A stretch of 64,000 nt of DNA from Gammaproteobacteria bacterium (GCA_022451485.1 JAKUQS010000005.1:62001-126000), one strand, 5' to 3'. Counted from the stretch's first letter, positions 37,004 through 47,251 are shown. A program made the numbers and translations. Notes: generated by a model from the sequence alone, not told the origin.

Positions 37004-38269
37004 TTAGTGGGTCAGTTGTCTTGCCGCAAGTTGTACTGCAGCGAGCGTTTGCTCCAGGTCGGTGTCGGTCAAAGCTAGTGATATATAAAACTTGCCCGGA
37101 CTCTTGAGAATTTGGTTGGCTTGTAAGGTCGAATTGAAGCGCGCGGCCTTGCCGTGGTCTCCGCTACGGACGTCACGATAATTGCGGACCGCTTCTTCAC
37201 GGAAAACCACATCAAACAGCGTTGGATGACCGACGACCTGGCCAGTGGTTTCATTGTTCCGCAAACACTCGTTGATGCCTTCCATGAGTGTTCTGCCATT
37301 CTTGTAAAGTTTTTCATACTGGCCTGGGCGGCGCAGAATTTCTAGCGTTTTTAGGCCGGCAACCGCGGCAAGCGGATTGCCGCTTAGCGTTCCCAACTGC
37401 ATCAGAAAACGTTCCGAGCCTACTTTTTCTTTATCGAAATGTGCCATCAACTCGGCTTTACCAGCTATAGCTGCGAGAGGGAAGCCGCCACCGATGATCT
37501 TACCTAGCGTGCAGACATCAGGTGTTACTCCGTATAGGGTCTGCGCTCCGCCGTATGCAAACCGAAAGCCGGTAACCACTTCATCGAAAATCAGCACACT
37601 ACCGTGCTCATCGCAGGCTTCACGTAAGGCTTCAAGAAACCCAGGTTCGGGTGGAATAATCCGCTGAAACGGCTCGACGATTACAGCTGCAATGGTTCCA
37701 GACATTTCCTCCATGATCGAGCGTGCAAAGTCAATATCGTTGTAGGGTGCGACAAGCATGTCATCGCGTACTGACCCAGGTATCCCTGCAGAGTCCGCGA
37801 CGGCCACTGGGAAGTTCACCTGTCGTTCCGGTGCTAGACTCATTTGGCCTTCCGCACTCATTCCATGGTAGCCCCCTTCAAATTTGAGAATGGTGTCGCG
37901 TTGTGTATACGCACGAGCCAGTCGAATAGCGTACATATCAGCTTCGCTGCCGGTGCAGGTGTAACGAACCTGTTCGGCACAGGGCAGCGCCCGGCAGATT
38001 TCCTCGGCGAGTTCTATTCCGCGTGCATTGTGTGCGAAAAAGGTTAACCCTTTGGCCATCTGCTCGGATACCGCATCCAGTACTTCAGGATGCCCATGAC
38101 CGAGAATCATGGGGCCCGAACCGGTCAGGTAGTCGATAAACTCGTTGCCGTCTTCATCCCACACCCGCGATCCTTTCCCTTCACGAATAATGATACTGGG
38201 GTCAAAATTTCCGAAGCCAGCGGCAGGCATCACTTGGCTTGCGCGCTTCAAAAGTTGCTCTTGACTCAT
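37004..38269 (-). CDS. Class III aminotransferase, glutamate-1-semialdehyde aminomutase-like (second copy)
   Basis: The protein has 421 residues with DEDGNEFIDYLTGSGPMILGH, TCTGSEADMYAIRLARA, GGYHGM, VLIFDEVVTGFR and PLP lysine Lys257 in TLGKIIGGGFPLAA. It is clearly different from the family member at 26398. The gene lies 103 bases upstream of the APS kinase fusion in the same direction. HemL for tetrapyrrole synthesis is normally close to this length, so a biosynthetic HemL role cannot be excluded. The setting suggests a specialised aminotransferase. Confidence 0.82.
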   Translation of the reverse strand: MSQEQLLKRASQVMPAAGFGNFDPSIIIREGKGSRVWDEDGNEFIDYLTGSGPMILGHGHPEVLDAVSEQMAKGLTFFAHNARGIELAEEICRALPCAEQVRYTCTGSEADMYAIRLARAYTQRDTILKFEGGYHGMSAEGQMSLAPERQVNFPVAVADSAGIPGSVRDDMLVAPYNDIDFARSIMEEMSGTIAAVIVEPFQRIIPPEPGFLEALREACDEHGSVLIFDEVVTGFRFAYGGAQTLYGVTPDVCTLGKIIGGGFPLAAIAGKAELMAHFDKEKVGSERFLMQLGTLSGNPLAAVAGLKTLEILRRPGQYEKLYKNGRTLMEGINECLRNNETTGQVVGHPTLFDVVFREEAVRNYRDVRSGDHGKAARFNSTLQANQILKSPGKFYISLALTDTDLEQTLAAVQLAARQLTH

Positions 38270-38372
38270 CGTTGATTTTTTCCTGCTTGAGGTTCGCAGC
38301 GAACTATATCTTACTAACGATAGATCTCCCGCAACATACCCTCTTGACTGTGAGGGAATGGTGAGAGGACAC

Positions 38373-39401
38373 CTATACGTAGTGACCTGCCCGCAGGTAT
38401 TCGATGACCTGCTCGCTCAATATTGCAGGGTCGCTGTCGGCGTTGTAGAGAACAATGTCGGCATTTGTGGGTGCCTCGTAGGCAGAATCGATACCGGTAA
38501 AGTTCTTGAGCTCGCCTGTTCGTGCTTTGTTGTAAAGCCCTTTGGGGTCGCGTGCTTCGCAAACGTCTAGCGGAGTATTGACAAAGATCTCGATAAATTC
38601 CCCCTCTCCCAGAAGTTCGCGTGCCATTTCACGCTCAGCCTTGAAAGGTGAGATAAATGCGGTAATGACAATTAAGCCCGCATCCACCATGAGTTTTGCG
38701 ACTTCTGCCACGCGGCGAATGTTTTCGACGCGATCATGGTCGGTAAAGCCAAGATCCTTGGTGAGTCCGTGGCGCACGTTGTCTCCATCGAGCAGATAAG
38801 TCCGGTTTCCAGTCGCGTGTAGTTTTTGTTCAATCTGATCGGCGATAGTTGATTTTCCGGCACCGGAGAGTCCAGTGAGCCACAGGACGCAGGGCTTCTG
38901 CTGATTCGCTGCGGCTCGAGCTGTCTTATCGACAATCATTCGATGCCAACCGACATTGAGCGAACGACGCAGTGCAAAGTCAATAATGCCGGCGCCGACC
39001 ACGCAATCGTTACGAGGGTCAAGAATTGCAAACGTGACTGCTTTTTCGTTCGAGCTATCAGCGATGAATCCAACAGGTTCGTGGAGCGCCATCTTGCAAT
39101 AGCCAACCTCACCGGCGGATAACGTCTTGGCGGCTATCTTCTGTAGGGTGTCAGTATCGATCCGGTACGAGAGGTCGGTAATCTGCAAGCCAACCTTGGC
39201 ACCAAAAAGGTGCGCTAGGTAGGTTCGTTCTGGGAGCATTCGATCCGTACCGGTCCAAATCAGATGCGTTGCGAACTGATCGGCGGCTGGTCCGCTCGGT
39301 TGGTCGACGGATAGGTTGGCATTTTGTGCCAGTTCAAGTTTGTCGGTACCCAGCGCTAAGCCGAGTTGACAGACTTTTTCTATTTTTTTGCGTTCGTCCA
39401 T
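38373..39401 (-). CDS. APS kinase (CysC) fused to the C-terminal beta-barrel part of CysN, GTPase domain absent
   Basis: Residues about 160-342 are a complete adenylylsulfate kinase: P-loop GLSGAGKS (177-184), [24 protein letters not shown] and [20 protein letters not shown]. Residues 41-158 ([40 protein letters not shown]) match the EF-Tu-like C-terminal domains of the bifunctional CysNC protein. The roughly 300-residue GTPase part of CysN is missing, and only 40 bases separate the ATG from the next gene. It can be expected to phosphorylate APS to PAPS but not to assist ATP sulfurylase. No cysD is seen. Confidence 0.85.
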   Translation of the reverse strand: MDERKKIEKVCQLGLALGTDKLELAQNANLSVDQPSGPAADQFATHLIWTGTDRMLPERTYLAHLFGAKVGLQITDLSYRIDTDTLQKIAAKTLSAGEVGYCKMALHEPVGFIADSSNEKAVTFAILDPRNDCVVGAGIIDFALRRSLNVGWHRMIVDKTARAAANQQKPCVLWLTGLSGAGKSTIADQIEQKLHATGNRTYLLDGDNVRHGLTKDLGFTDHDRVENIRRVAEVAKLMVDAGLIVITAFISPFKAEREMARELLGEGEFIEIFVNTPLDVCEARDPKGLYNKARTGELKNFTGIDSAYEAPTNADIVLYNADSDPAILSEQVIEYLRAGHYV

Positions 39402-39441
39402 AGCCTATGGATTTAATTTCGTGTCATCCAACCTTGTCGAT

Positions 39442-40551
39442 TTAGCTTCCGGGACAGACGACGATATTGCCGACATGGTGTTTGTCTATGAATGCCTGTT
39501 GTGCCTCGTGAAATCGGGAGAGTGGATAGCTGAGCGCCAGCAAAGGATTGATTTCGCCCCGTTCAATATACTCCACCAGGGTCTTGATGACCTCCGGTGG
39601 CTCGACTGTTGTGCCGGTGAATGTGAGGTCGTTCAAGTAAAAGGTGCGGAGATCAAACTCAACCATTGGACCTGCGATGGCACCGGCGCAGGTGTAGCGA
39701 CCGCCACGCGCTATGACGTCGATTAATTGCGGCCAAAGCCTCCCGCCGACGATGTCTGCGACCACGTCGACCGTATCCCGGCCCGTTGCCTGGCGCAACG
39801 CGGATCGCAGATCGATCGGGTTGCGTTCCAGAACGGCAGCCGGTCCAATGGCCATCACCGACTCGGTTTTTTCGGGGCTGCACATAGCAATGGAAATCGC
39901 ACCTCGCCGGTTCGCGAGTTGCACCAGTGCCGACCCGACACCACCAGAAGCCCCAGTGATAAGAATCGCGTCTCCCGCCTTGACGTGGGCTCGATCCAAC
40001 ATGTTTTCAGCCGTGAGGTAAGCCGTTGCGAATGTTGCCAGCTCGGTATTGGTAAGCGCGCAGTCGATCGAGTGAACCTGTCGGCCATCAACTTTTGTGA
40101 ATTCTGCGAATCCCCCATCGTATTCGCTACCGAGGTAACCGGTCGTCTCAAGCATTTTTGGATCTCGCCAGTTACGAAACCAGACATCGACGAGTACCCG
40201 CTTGCCGATAAGGGTGTGATCAGCACCTTCGCCCGTGGCGACCACGACACCTGCGACGTCGGCGCCTTGGATGCGCGGAAAACGCATCGATTCGCCGCCC
40301 CAGCTGCCGTCTCGGTTATCAATCTCCGCCAGGTTATCTCCGCTGGTCGCCTCGGTATTGCTTTTTGAATACCAACCGGTCCGCGTATTGACATCAGTGT
40401 TGTTGAGGCCGCATGCCCCCACGCGTATGAGTACTTCATCAACTCCCGGGACTGGGGTCGGCCAGTCTTCATGTAATTCAAGCCGGTTCAAGCCCCCGTG
40501 ACCGGTGAGAACAACGGCCTGCATGGTGTCAGGAATTAGCGCCAATGCCAC
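39442..40551 (-). CDS. MDR-superfamily alcohol dehydrogenase/quinone oxidoreductase-like protein
   Basis: The 369-residue protein has the GroES-like start EVLIRVGACGLNNTDVNTR, GADVAGVVVATGEGADH, and the Rossmann motif ILITGASGGVGSALVQLA. The zinc-ligand GHE motif of true alcohol dehydrogenases is not evident, so a quinone-reductase-like NADPH enzyme is likely. A GTG at 40551 preceded by GGGG and an ATG at 40524 are both possible starts. It precedes the APS kinase fusion by 40 bases in the same direction. Confidence 0.8.
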   Translation of the reverse strand: MALALIPDTMQAVVLTGHGGLNRLELHEDWPTPVPGVDEVLIRVGACGLNNTDVNTRTGWYSKSNTEATSGDNLAEIDNRDGSWGGESMRFPRIQGADVAGVVVATGEGADHTLIGKRVLVDVWFRNWRDPKMLETTGYLGSEYDGGFAEFTKVDGRQVHSIDCALTNTELATFATAYLTAENMLDRAHVKAGDAILITGASGGVGSALVQLANRRGAISIAMCSPEKTESVMAIGPAAVLERNPIDLRSALRQATGRDTVDVVADIVGGRLWPQLIDVIARGGRYTCAGAIAGPMVEFDLRTFYLNDLTFTGTTVEPPEVIKTLVEYIERGEINPLLALSYPLSRFHEAQQAFIDKHHVGNIVVCPGS

Positions 40552-40762
40552 TTTGCCCCATTTTCAAGTGATGTGCAGTTGAGTGCGCAGACGCTGACCG
40601 ATTTAGCCGGCCAAGTATCATCCGGCGCGGCACCGAGTCCGGCTGTGGTGGGCGCAGTCACTGGAGGGTCTTTGCTGCGTGCATCTTGGCGGTCCAGCGC
40701 CGGGTGCTGGCATCTGGCCCATGCAGTGTTATTGAGGCACTCTGGTTCAACGCGTTGTCTGA

Positions 40763-41557
40763 TCAGTCGCCCTGGCGCTTAAGAAACCCACCGAGCGCGG
40801 TGTTGAATAGGTTGGCTTGCTCAATATTTGAGAAATGCAGTGCATCAGGAATGACCACCAGTTCGGAGTTCTCGATGCAATCTCGAATGACTTCGTGAGC
40901 GGAGACGGGCGTACCCGGGTCGTCCTCGCCAACGATTAGCAGGGTAGGTAAGCCGATTGTGGATAAGCGGTCAGTTAGGTCCAGGTCTCTGATCGCTGCC
41001 GCACAACCGCAAAAACCATTGACGGCGGTGCTGCGGATCATCTGACGTACCTTGTCAACTTCGTCAGCACGTTGCGCTTGGAAACTGGCGGAAAACCAGC
41101 GGTCGATGGTTGAGGGCACCAGTGCCTCCATACCGTCACGTCGGGCCAGAGTAATGCGATCGTTCCATGCGGAGCGACCTTCGGGTGGAATGCGACTCGA
41201 GGTATCGCACAGGCTGAGTGAAAGAAACCGGGACGCATCATGCAATGCAGCGGCTTGACCGATCATTCCCCCCATTGATAGGCCGATGTAGTGCACTTGG
41301 TTAAGTTCCAGTGCATCGAGTAGGCTAAACAGATCATTGGCTAGCAAATCCAAGGTGTACTCGCCATCTGGCGCCTCTGTGTCACCATGGCCGCGGGTGT
41401 CGTAACGGATTACCCGGTAGTGTGATGTCAGGGCGGGCATCTGGAGGTCCCACATTGTTGTGTTGGCAGCTAGTGAATGACTGAGCAGGACAACAGGTGC
41501 GTCTTCAGGACCTTCAATCTGATAGTGAATTGAGATCCCGTTGGCAGTAAGTTGCAT
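40763..41557 (-). CDS. 3-oxoadipate enol-lactonase-like alpha/beta hydrolase (PcaD family)
   Basis: VVLLSHSLAANTTMWDLQ, RYDTRGHGDTEAPDG, nucleophile elbow GLSMGG (92-97, Ser94) and LIVGEDDPGTP match PcaD, which opens the enol-lactone in the beta-ketoadipate pathway. The His in ALHFSNIEQ completes the triad. I chose ATG 41557 because GGAG lies about 9 bases upstream. The 264-residue size is right. No other beta-ketoadipate gene is present here, so it may act on another lactone or ester. Confidence 0.8.
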   Translation of the reverse strand: MQLTANGISIHYQIEGPEDAPVVLLSHSLAANTTMWDLQMPALTSHYRVIRYDTRGHGDTEAPDGEYTLDLLANDLFSLLDALELNQVHYIGLSMGGMIGQAAALHDASRFLSLSLCDTSSRIPPEGRSAWNDRITLARRDGMEALVPSTIDRWFSASFQAQRADEVDKVRQMIRSTAVNGFCGCAAAIRDLDLTDRLSTIGLPTLLIVGEDDPGTPVSAHEVIRDCIENSELVVIPDALHFSNIEQANLFNTALGGFLKRQGD

Positions 41558-41603
41558 TGACGTTTCTCCAGGCACGGTTTACTTGGGCTGGTGGGCTGTT
41601 CCT

Positions 41604-42362
41604 TCAGCCACGCCCAACGTAGGGCATCTTTGTGGCCATAACAGTCATGAAGAGGGCATTTGCATCCAGTGGTAAGTCAGCCATATATCGAACTGCGCTA
41701 CCCACATTGGAGGCGTCCATTGTGGGTTCGATCTCAGTGGTGCCATTCGGTTGTGCAACTCCAGCCTTCATTCGGGCAGTCATGGGTGTCTCGGCGTTGC
41801 CGATGTCAATTTGTCCACAGGCGATATCGTACTTGCGCCCATCGAGCGCAGTCGACTTTGTTAATCCGGTCATTGCGTGCTTGGTGGTGGTGTAGGGAGC
41901 GGAATCTGGGCGCGGTGTGTGGGCTGAGATCGATCCATTGTTGATGATGCGGCCCCCACGTGGGTTTTGGCTTTTCATCATTCGAAAGGCCGCTTGAGTG
42001 CACAGGAAGGCGGCCGTTAGATTGACATTCACTACGGTTTGCCACTGATCCAGGGTGAGATCTTCCAGCAGTACGCCAGGCGGTGCGCCTGTGCCCGCAT
42101 TATTGAACAGTACATCAAGGCGACCGAATTGATCCTGCGTCCGTCGAAAAACCTCACCAATGGAGTCGGGGTCACTTAGGTCCGCGGGCACCAACAGGGT
42201 AGAGGAGACGGTTGAGGACATTTCCTGGACTGTCTCTTGCAATGTTTCAATGCGTCGGCCAACGAGTACCAGGTTATAGGCATCAGACAGGGCAATGGCA
42301 GCGGCGCGGCCAACACCACTGCCCCCACCGGTAATGATGGCAGTTTTAATGATTGTATTCAT
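41604..42362 (-). CDS. Short-chain dehydrogenase/reductase
   Basis: The 252-residue SDR has [12 protein letters not shown] (NAD(P) site), NNAGTG, the catalytic Ser in NNGSISAH and YTTTK as YxxxK. The C-terminal region lacks the common TVDGG and has [15 protein letters not shown] instead. The gene sits between the TcuA-like flavoprotein and the PcaD-like hydrolase in the same direction, so it may reduce or oxidise an intermediate of that pathway. Confidence 0.85.
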   Translation of the reverse strand: MNTIIKTAIITGGGSGVGRAAAIALSDAYNLVLVGRRIETLQETVQEMSSTVSSTLLVPADLSDPDSIGEVFRRTQDQFGRLDVLFNNAGTGAPPGVLLEDLTLDQWQTVVNVNLTAAFLCTQAAFRMMKSQNPRGGRIINNGSISAHTPRPDSAPYTTTKHAMTGLTKSTALDGRKYDIACGQIDIGNAETPMTARMKAGVAQPNGTTEIEPTMDASNVGSAVRYMADLPLDANALFMTVMATKMPYVGRG

Positions 42363-42497
42363 GGGGGAAGTCTCTGGAGCGTTAGGTGATGGACTATTCG
42401 TGTTTGAATAAGTGCCTGATCTTTCGAATGCTTTGCTTGCCTTTGGGGGCTCTCGGGCATACAGATAAAGATGGGGAAAATTATGTTCGAAATAGGT

Positions 42498-44000
42498 TTA
42501 TGGCTTATGACTCTTCGCTGCGTTGGCGCCCGCGATTTTCCCAAACACCGCGCCATTCATAAGGCCGGTACCGCCAGGATAGTTATGATAGAAAACGCCA
42601 CCCACCAGTTCGCCGGCGGCAAACAGTCCGGGGATAGGCTCAAGGTCTTCGTCCAGTACTTCACCGGTTGGAATAATGCGCAGCCCACCAAATGTAAAGG
42701 TAATGCCGCACGTAACGCCAAAGGCCTCATAGGGTGGCGAGTCTAACCTTGTTGCCCAGTTGTGTTTGTCCATGGGCAGTCCTTCGGTTTTCTTACCATC
42801 CTTGATAGTGGGGTCGAAAGCAATATCTTCACGGACCGCTGCGTTGTAGTCAGTCACTGTGCGCAGGAAATTTTTCTCATTCATGCCGTGTTCAGTGGCG
42901 AGTGTGTGTGCCAGTGCCTCGATCGTGTCAGCCTGCACTCGGGTGATTTGCTTGATCCGGTATTCATCCCGCATCAGGTGGGTCACTTTGCTGTCGAACA
43001 CCTGCCATGCCGTTTGCTGTGGTTGTTGAAGAATGACGCGACCATATTTCGCGTAAGTGTAGTTGCGAAAATCGGCCCCCTCATCGAGAAATCGCTCTCC
43101 ATTGAGGTTGACGCATAACGAAAATGGGTAGGAGTGTTTCTGGAATAGGTCACCAATTCCCAAATCTCCAAATTCTGGCGCATTCAGTTCCCATGCAACG
43201 GCGTGGCAGCCAGACCAGTTACCGTAAGGCGCAGCGCCAATATCCAGCGCCATACGAATTCCGGCTCCGGTATTAAAGCGTGAGCCGCGAACTTTGGCGA
43301 GTTCCCAACCAGGCCCCAGATAGCGGGTCCGCATTTCTGGGTTAGCTTGAAATCCACCCGCAGCAAGCACGACGGCACGCGCATTGATTTGGTACGTTTC
43401 TCCCGCCTGCTTCACTTCGACTCCGGTGACACGGTTGTGTTCGCGGGTCAACCTAATTGCACGGGCGCCATAGCGGATGTCGACTCCAAGGTCGCGTGCG
43501 ATATTGGTCTCAGCCTCAACGAGCCCAGGCCCACCTCCCCGCGCCTCTACGGTCAAACCGCCCCAGAATCGGAATACGCCATCGATTTTGAATGCTTGAC
43601 GTTTGTACATGGGTACAAAACGTACCCCGTGGCTATGTAACCACTTAACAGTCGAACGACTTTGGCGAACAAGCACTTCTACAAGGTCAGGGTCACAGCG
43701 AAACTGTGTTACGCGAAACATGTCGTCGAAGAATTGATCTTCTGTGTAAACACCGAATTCCGTCGTGCGGATTTCCTCGTCGGAAAGATCACAGATCTCG
43801 CGCAAGTCGTCCGAACCGTTGTAAGCGAAGCGAATAGCACCAGCGGTAAATCGACTGTTACCGCCGCTTTCTTCCTGCGGCGCGCGTTCTAATACCAGCG
43901 TGCGGGCGTTATTTTCTGCTGCCGAAATGGCAGCGCAAAGCGCAGCATTACCAGCGCCGATGATGCATACGTCAAACGAGTCGATCATATCTAAGGGCAT
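42498..44000 (-). CDS. FAD-dependent tricarballylate dehydrogenase-like flavoprotein (TcuA/fumarate reductase family)
   Basis: FDVCIIGAGNAALCAAISA is the FAD site. ESGGNSRFTAGAIRFAY, VVLAAGGFQANPEM and the C-terminal GLRIIPTGEVLDEDLEPIPGLFAAGE with NYPGGTGL belong to the fumarate reductase/succinate dehydrogenase flavoprotein family, closest in motif to TcuA. TcuA oxidises tricarballylate to cis-aconitate. I used ATG 44000 (500 residues); the open frame to 44099 encodes an unrelated extension. It is first of a minus-strand run of three genes. Confidence 0.8.
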   Translation of the reverse strand: MPLDMIDSFDVCIIGAGNAALCAAISAAENNARTLVLERAPQEESGGNSRFTAGAIRFAYNGSDDLREICDLSDEEIRTTEFGVYTEDQFFDDMFRVTQFRCDPDLVEVLVRQSRSTVKWLHSHGVRFVPMYKRQAFKIDGVFRFWGGLTVEARGGGPGLVEAETNIARDLGVDIRYGARAIRLTREHNRVTGVEVKQAGETYQINARAVVLAAGGFQANPEMRTRYLGPGWELAKVRGSRFNTGAGIRMALDIGAAPYGNWSGCHAVAWELNAPEFGDLGIGDLFQKHSYPFSLCVNLNGERFLDEGADFRNYTYAKYGRVILQQPQQTAWQVFDSKVTHLMRDEYRIKQITRVQADTIEALAHTLATEHGMNEKNFLRTVTDYNAAVREDIAFDPTIKDGKKTEGLPMDKHNWATRLDSPPYEAFGVTCGITFTFGGLRIIPTGEVLDEDLEPIPGLFAAGELVGGVFYHNYPGGTGLMNGAVFGKIAGANAAKSHKP

Positions 44001-44587
44001 GCTATGGATTGGAATCAAACCAAAGAGTCTACTCGATGGTTGTCGCGGTGATGTAAGTATGCGCGAATAGCTCGGTGCGCTCATCGGGGCCTGGTGCATT
44101 AGTGAAAGCGTGTGTTTCTGTCACGTGTATTCAGGGGTGAGCCGCGAGGTCAACGACCGGATGTTGGCAACGGCATCGCAAGTTCACTTATCGCTTCTCA
44201 TGTTGACGGCTGGAACGTGGTTATGCCGGGCGATGATGAAGCGTACCGAGCTTGGCCTTTGTTGCGACCGCTATCAGAGGGGTATGGGCATGGACGGAAC
44301 TGAGGCGTCTAAAAAACGCCAGTGCCGGTCTGGGCATTTGAGGCGAGTAGGGTGACGTGAAGAATCGTTGGTCCGATAGATGTGGTTGATAGGGTATAGA
44401 AAAAGTTTCCCCTTAATTTTTTAATGAAAAATACTATAACTAATTAAAACGAAATAATAAAATAATAAACCATATCGAAGCGGGTTAATTAGGAATATCA
44501 TCCACTAGCTGGGTCAGCCGTTTCGGCCTAGGGTCACATCATCTTGGGTGAGGGTGCGGTACATCTGATTGAGGAGGCATTAACGGG
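44001..44587. promoter_or_regulatory. Divergent region with A+T-rich block upstream of the transsulfuration operon
   Basis: No convincing gene is seen. Bases 44401-44472 are strikingly A+T-rich compared with everything around them, as expected for an UP-element/promoter zone driving the plus-strand operon. A short GCCG-TTT-CGGC hairpin lies near 44516-44527. GAGGAGG at 44571-44577 is the ribosome site for the GTG start at 44588. The minus-strand promoter for the flavoprotein gene must also be here. Confidence 0.4.
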
Positions 44588-45820
44588 GTGAAAGAACACT
44601 ATTACTTTGACAATGCGGCCACTTCCTGGCCGAAACCTGAGGCGGTCTATCAGTATATGGATCAGTTTTTCCGCGCTTACGGTGTCAATCCGGGGCGATC
44701 CGGGCATGCGTTGGCTGTCGAAGCCGAAACCATGATCGTACAAACTCGCCGCTTAATGGGCGAATTTTTTGGTTTCACGGGTGATTCCGAACGTGTCGTG
44801 TTCACACAAAATGCAACCGATTCATTGAATCTATGCTTTAAGGGCTTAGTGGAATCTGGCGACCACGTCATCATTACGCGGCTGGAACACAATTCGGTAT
44901 TGCGTCCGGCCAATCACATGGAAAGAGACAGCGGCGTATCGGTCACTCGACTTCGCGGTGACGGCGCGGGCTATATTGATCCAGAAGATGTGCGCAAAGC
45001 CATCACTGATAAGACAAAAATGGTGGTAGTGAATCACGCTTCCAACGTGCTTGGGACATTACAGGACATTGAAAGTATCGGTCGTGTGGTGGCAGAAACC
45101 GATGCACTTTTTGTGGTCGATACGTGCCAGACTGCTGGGGTTGTTCCGATCGATATGGATCGTTGTCATATTGACGTACTAGTCTTCACCGGACACAAGG
45201 GGCTTTTTGGACCCTCGGGGATGGGTGGGATGATTGTTGGAGAAGGGGTTAATATTCAGCCAATGAAGACGGGTGGTACGGGGGTCAATTCCGTGTCCGA
45301 CTTTCATCCTGATGTCTACCCGTATCGACTCGAAGCCGGAACCGTATCGATACCGGGCATCGCCGGATTGAATGCAGCCCAGCGCTGGTTTGCTGAACTG
45401 GGTAATCAGTTGCTCGATAAGAACGGCGCTGAGTGTGCACCACATCAAGAGGCAACTCACGTGGCTTTGACTCATATTCATGAGCAAGAAGTTGGCGTGA
45501 CTCGTCGACTGATTGAGGCGTTTGCCGACCTACCCGGTGTGGTCATTTACGGGCCGCGAGGCAATAGCCCGAGAGTTTCTACGTTCACTATTAATATCGG
45601 GGAAATGCCGGCCGAACAGGCTGGTGCGATGCTGGATGCGGACCACGGACTGTGTGTGCGTCCTGGGCTACACTGCGCACCCTTGGTGCACCGAGATTAC
45701 GGTACGCTAGAGCGCAACGGATCGATTCGTTTTGCCCCGGGATTTTTTACTGATGATGAGGACACTGGACTGGCACTTGAGGCGGTGACCGAGCTGGCGG
45801 AGTATCAGGCTAGTCGGTAA
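44588..45820 (+). CDS. Cysteine desulfurase family class V aminotransferase, GTG start
   Basis: The 410-residue protein opens with YYFDNAATSWPKP. It has FTQNATDSLNL, NHASNVLGTLQDI, VDTCQTAG, PLP lysine Lys204 in FTGHKGLFGPSG and a Cys in RPGLHCAPLVH as likely catalytic persulfide residue. This is the TIGR01977-type cysteine desulfurase group rather than IscS or SufS. A strong GAGGAGG precedes the GTG. As first gene before cystathionine synthase and lyase genes it would release alanine and transferable sulfane sulfur from the cysteine they produce. Confidence 0.87.
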   Translation: MKEHYYFDNAATSWPKPEAVYQYMDQFFRAYGVNPGRSGHALAVEAETMIVQTRRLMGEFFGFTGDSERVVFTQNATDSLNLCFKGLVESGDHVIITRLEHNSVLRPANHMERDSGVSVTRLRGDGAGYIDPEDVRKAITDKTKMVVVNHASNVLGTLQDIESIGRVVAETDALFVVDTCQTAGVVPIDMDRCHIDVLVFTGHKGLFGPSGMGGMIVGEGVNIQPMKTGGTGVNSVSDFHPDVYPYRLEAGTVSIPGIAGLNAAQRWFAELGNQLLDKNGAECAPHQEATHVALTHIHEQEVGVTRRLIEAFADLPGVVIYGPRGNSPRVSTFTINIGEMPAEQAGAMLDADHGLCVRPGLHCAPLVHRDYGTLERNGSIRFAPGFFTDDEDTGLALEAVTELAEYQASR

Positions 45821-45862
45821 CTGTGCTGCTGTTTCTTATCTAGCACTGAGAATTATTGTGAA

Positions 45863-47251
45863 ATGAAATATTACGAGAGCATTGTCGACCTGGTTGGGAA
45901 TACTCCTTTAGTCCGTCTCAACAATATTGTAGAGCCGGGTATGGCCCAGGTATTTGCCAAGATGGAAAACCTTAACCCCACTGGTTCTGTCAAGGACCGA
46001 ATGGCTGTCAACATGGTTAAGCGGGCAGAGGCAGAAGGCTTGTTAAATCCGGGTAGCACGCTGGTTGAGAGCACTTCTGGTAATACCGGCCTTGGGCTTG
46101 CGATGGTGGCGGCGGCCAGTGGTTACCGCTGCATTGTGACTATTCCAGACAAGATGAGCCAAGAGAAAATCGACATGCTCAAGAGTTATGGCGCGGAGGT
46201 GATTGTCACTCGAACGGATCTCGATCATGATCATCCCGACAGTTATGTTCAGGTGGCAAAACGTATCGCGCGGGAAACGCCCGGTGGGTTTTACACTGAC
46301 CAGTACTACAACATGAACAACCCTGAGGCGCATTACCTGACGACTGGGCCAGAAATCTGGGAAGACACGGATGGACAAATTGATTGTTTGGTAGGAGGTA
46401 TTGGAACGGGGGGTACGATATCAGGTACTGCACGGTATCTGAAAGAAAAGGCCGCTGAGTCAGGACGTAACATTCGTGTTGTGTGTCCCGATCCAGAAGG
46501 CAGTATTTATCAGGATGCGTTTTACCGGGGCGAATGGAATGATCCCAGTCTTTACCGGGTTGAAGGGATTGGCCACGATTTCATGGTTGGAACTTTGGAC
46601 TTTTCAGTCATTGATGATGTTGTTCAAGTATCAGATCGCGATTCTTTTTTTATGGCCCGTCGGTTGGCTCGACAGGAAGGCATTTTCTCAGGTGGTTCAA
46701 CGGGCACTGTCTTCCATGGGGCATTGGCTGAAGCGAGAAAACTGGGTCCTGACGCCATCGTGGTGGCCATTGTTTGTGACTCTGGTGATCGTTATATGAG
46801 CAAAGTTTTTAACGATGAGTGGATGCGGGATATGGGTTATTTCAGTCCCCGCGATGATGTGGGTACGGTAGCCGATTTACTTGAGTTTGTGGGTAAACCC
46901 GTTGTGTTTGCTGAACCTTCGGATCCGATCAAGGATATTGTCGACAAAATGGCGAGGCTCGGAATCTCGCAGATGCCGATGACGATGGGCAAAGGTGATC
47001 TTCGAATGATTGAAGAATTGGATATTCTTAGAGCCGTTGCCGGAGGTGAGCATTCCCTCGACGATTGTGCGCGGGAGATAGCCAAACCACTCAATGGCCA
47101 GGTTCAACCAGACACCCGTTTGTCTGATATTCAGGTCGTGTTCGAGGAGAACAACGTGGCTATTGTCGTTAACAATGGCCAAGCAGTTGGTGTTGTCAAT
47201 AAAATCGATGTTCTTGAATTCATAACCTATCAGCGACAGAAAGTTGCGTAA
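45863..47251 (+). CDS. cbs: Cystathionine beta-synthase with C-terminal CBS domains
   Basis: The fold-type II PLP part has Lys44 in NPTGSVKDR, the STSGNTGLGLA loop, GGIGTGGTISGTARYL and FSGGSTGT. Residues about 340-462 form a CBS-domain pair (PVVFAEPSDPIKDIVDKMA and AIVVNNGQAVGVVNKIDVLEF). Total length of 462 fits bacterial cystathionine beta-synthase without a heme domain. It condenses serine and homocysteine to cystathionine. The gene is 42 bases after the desulfurase and 32 before the gamma-lyase. Confidence 0.9.
   Translation: MKYYESIVDLVGNTPLVRLNNIVEPGMAQVFAKMENLNPTGSVKDRMAVNMVKRAEAEGLLNPGSTLVESTSGNTGLGLAMVAAASGYRCIVTIPDKMSQEKIDMLKSYGAEVIVTRTDLDHDHPDSYVQVAKRIARETPGGFYTDQYYNMNNPEAHYLTTGPEIWEDTDGQIDCLVGGIGTGGTISGTARYLKEKAAESGRNIRVVCPDPEGSIYQDAFYRGEWNDPSLYRVEGIGHDFMVGTLDFSVIDDVVQVSDRDSFFMARRLARQEGIFSGGSTGTVFHGALAEARKLGPDAIVVAIVCDSGDRYMSKVFNDEWMRDMGYFSPRDDVGTVADLLEFVGKPVVFAEPSDPIKDIVDKMARLGISQMPMTMGKGDLRMIEELDILRAVAGGEHSLDDCAREIAKPLNGQVQPDTRLSDIQVVFEENNVAIVVNNGQAVGVVNKIDVLEFITYQRQKVA

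Noticed and set aside
44112-44303. A 63-codon plus-strand frame with protein-like composition in the region before the cysteine desulfurase
   Set aside because: No family similarity I recognise, no ribosome site, and it lies in a divergent promoter region.
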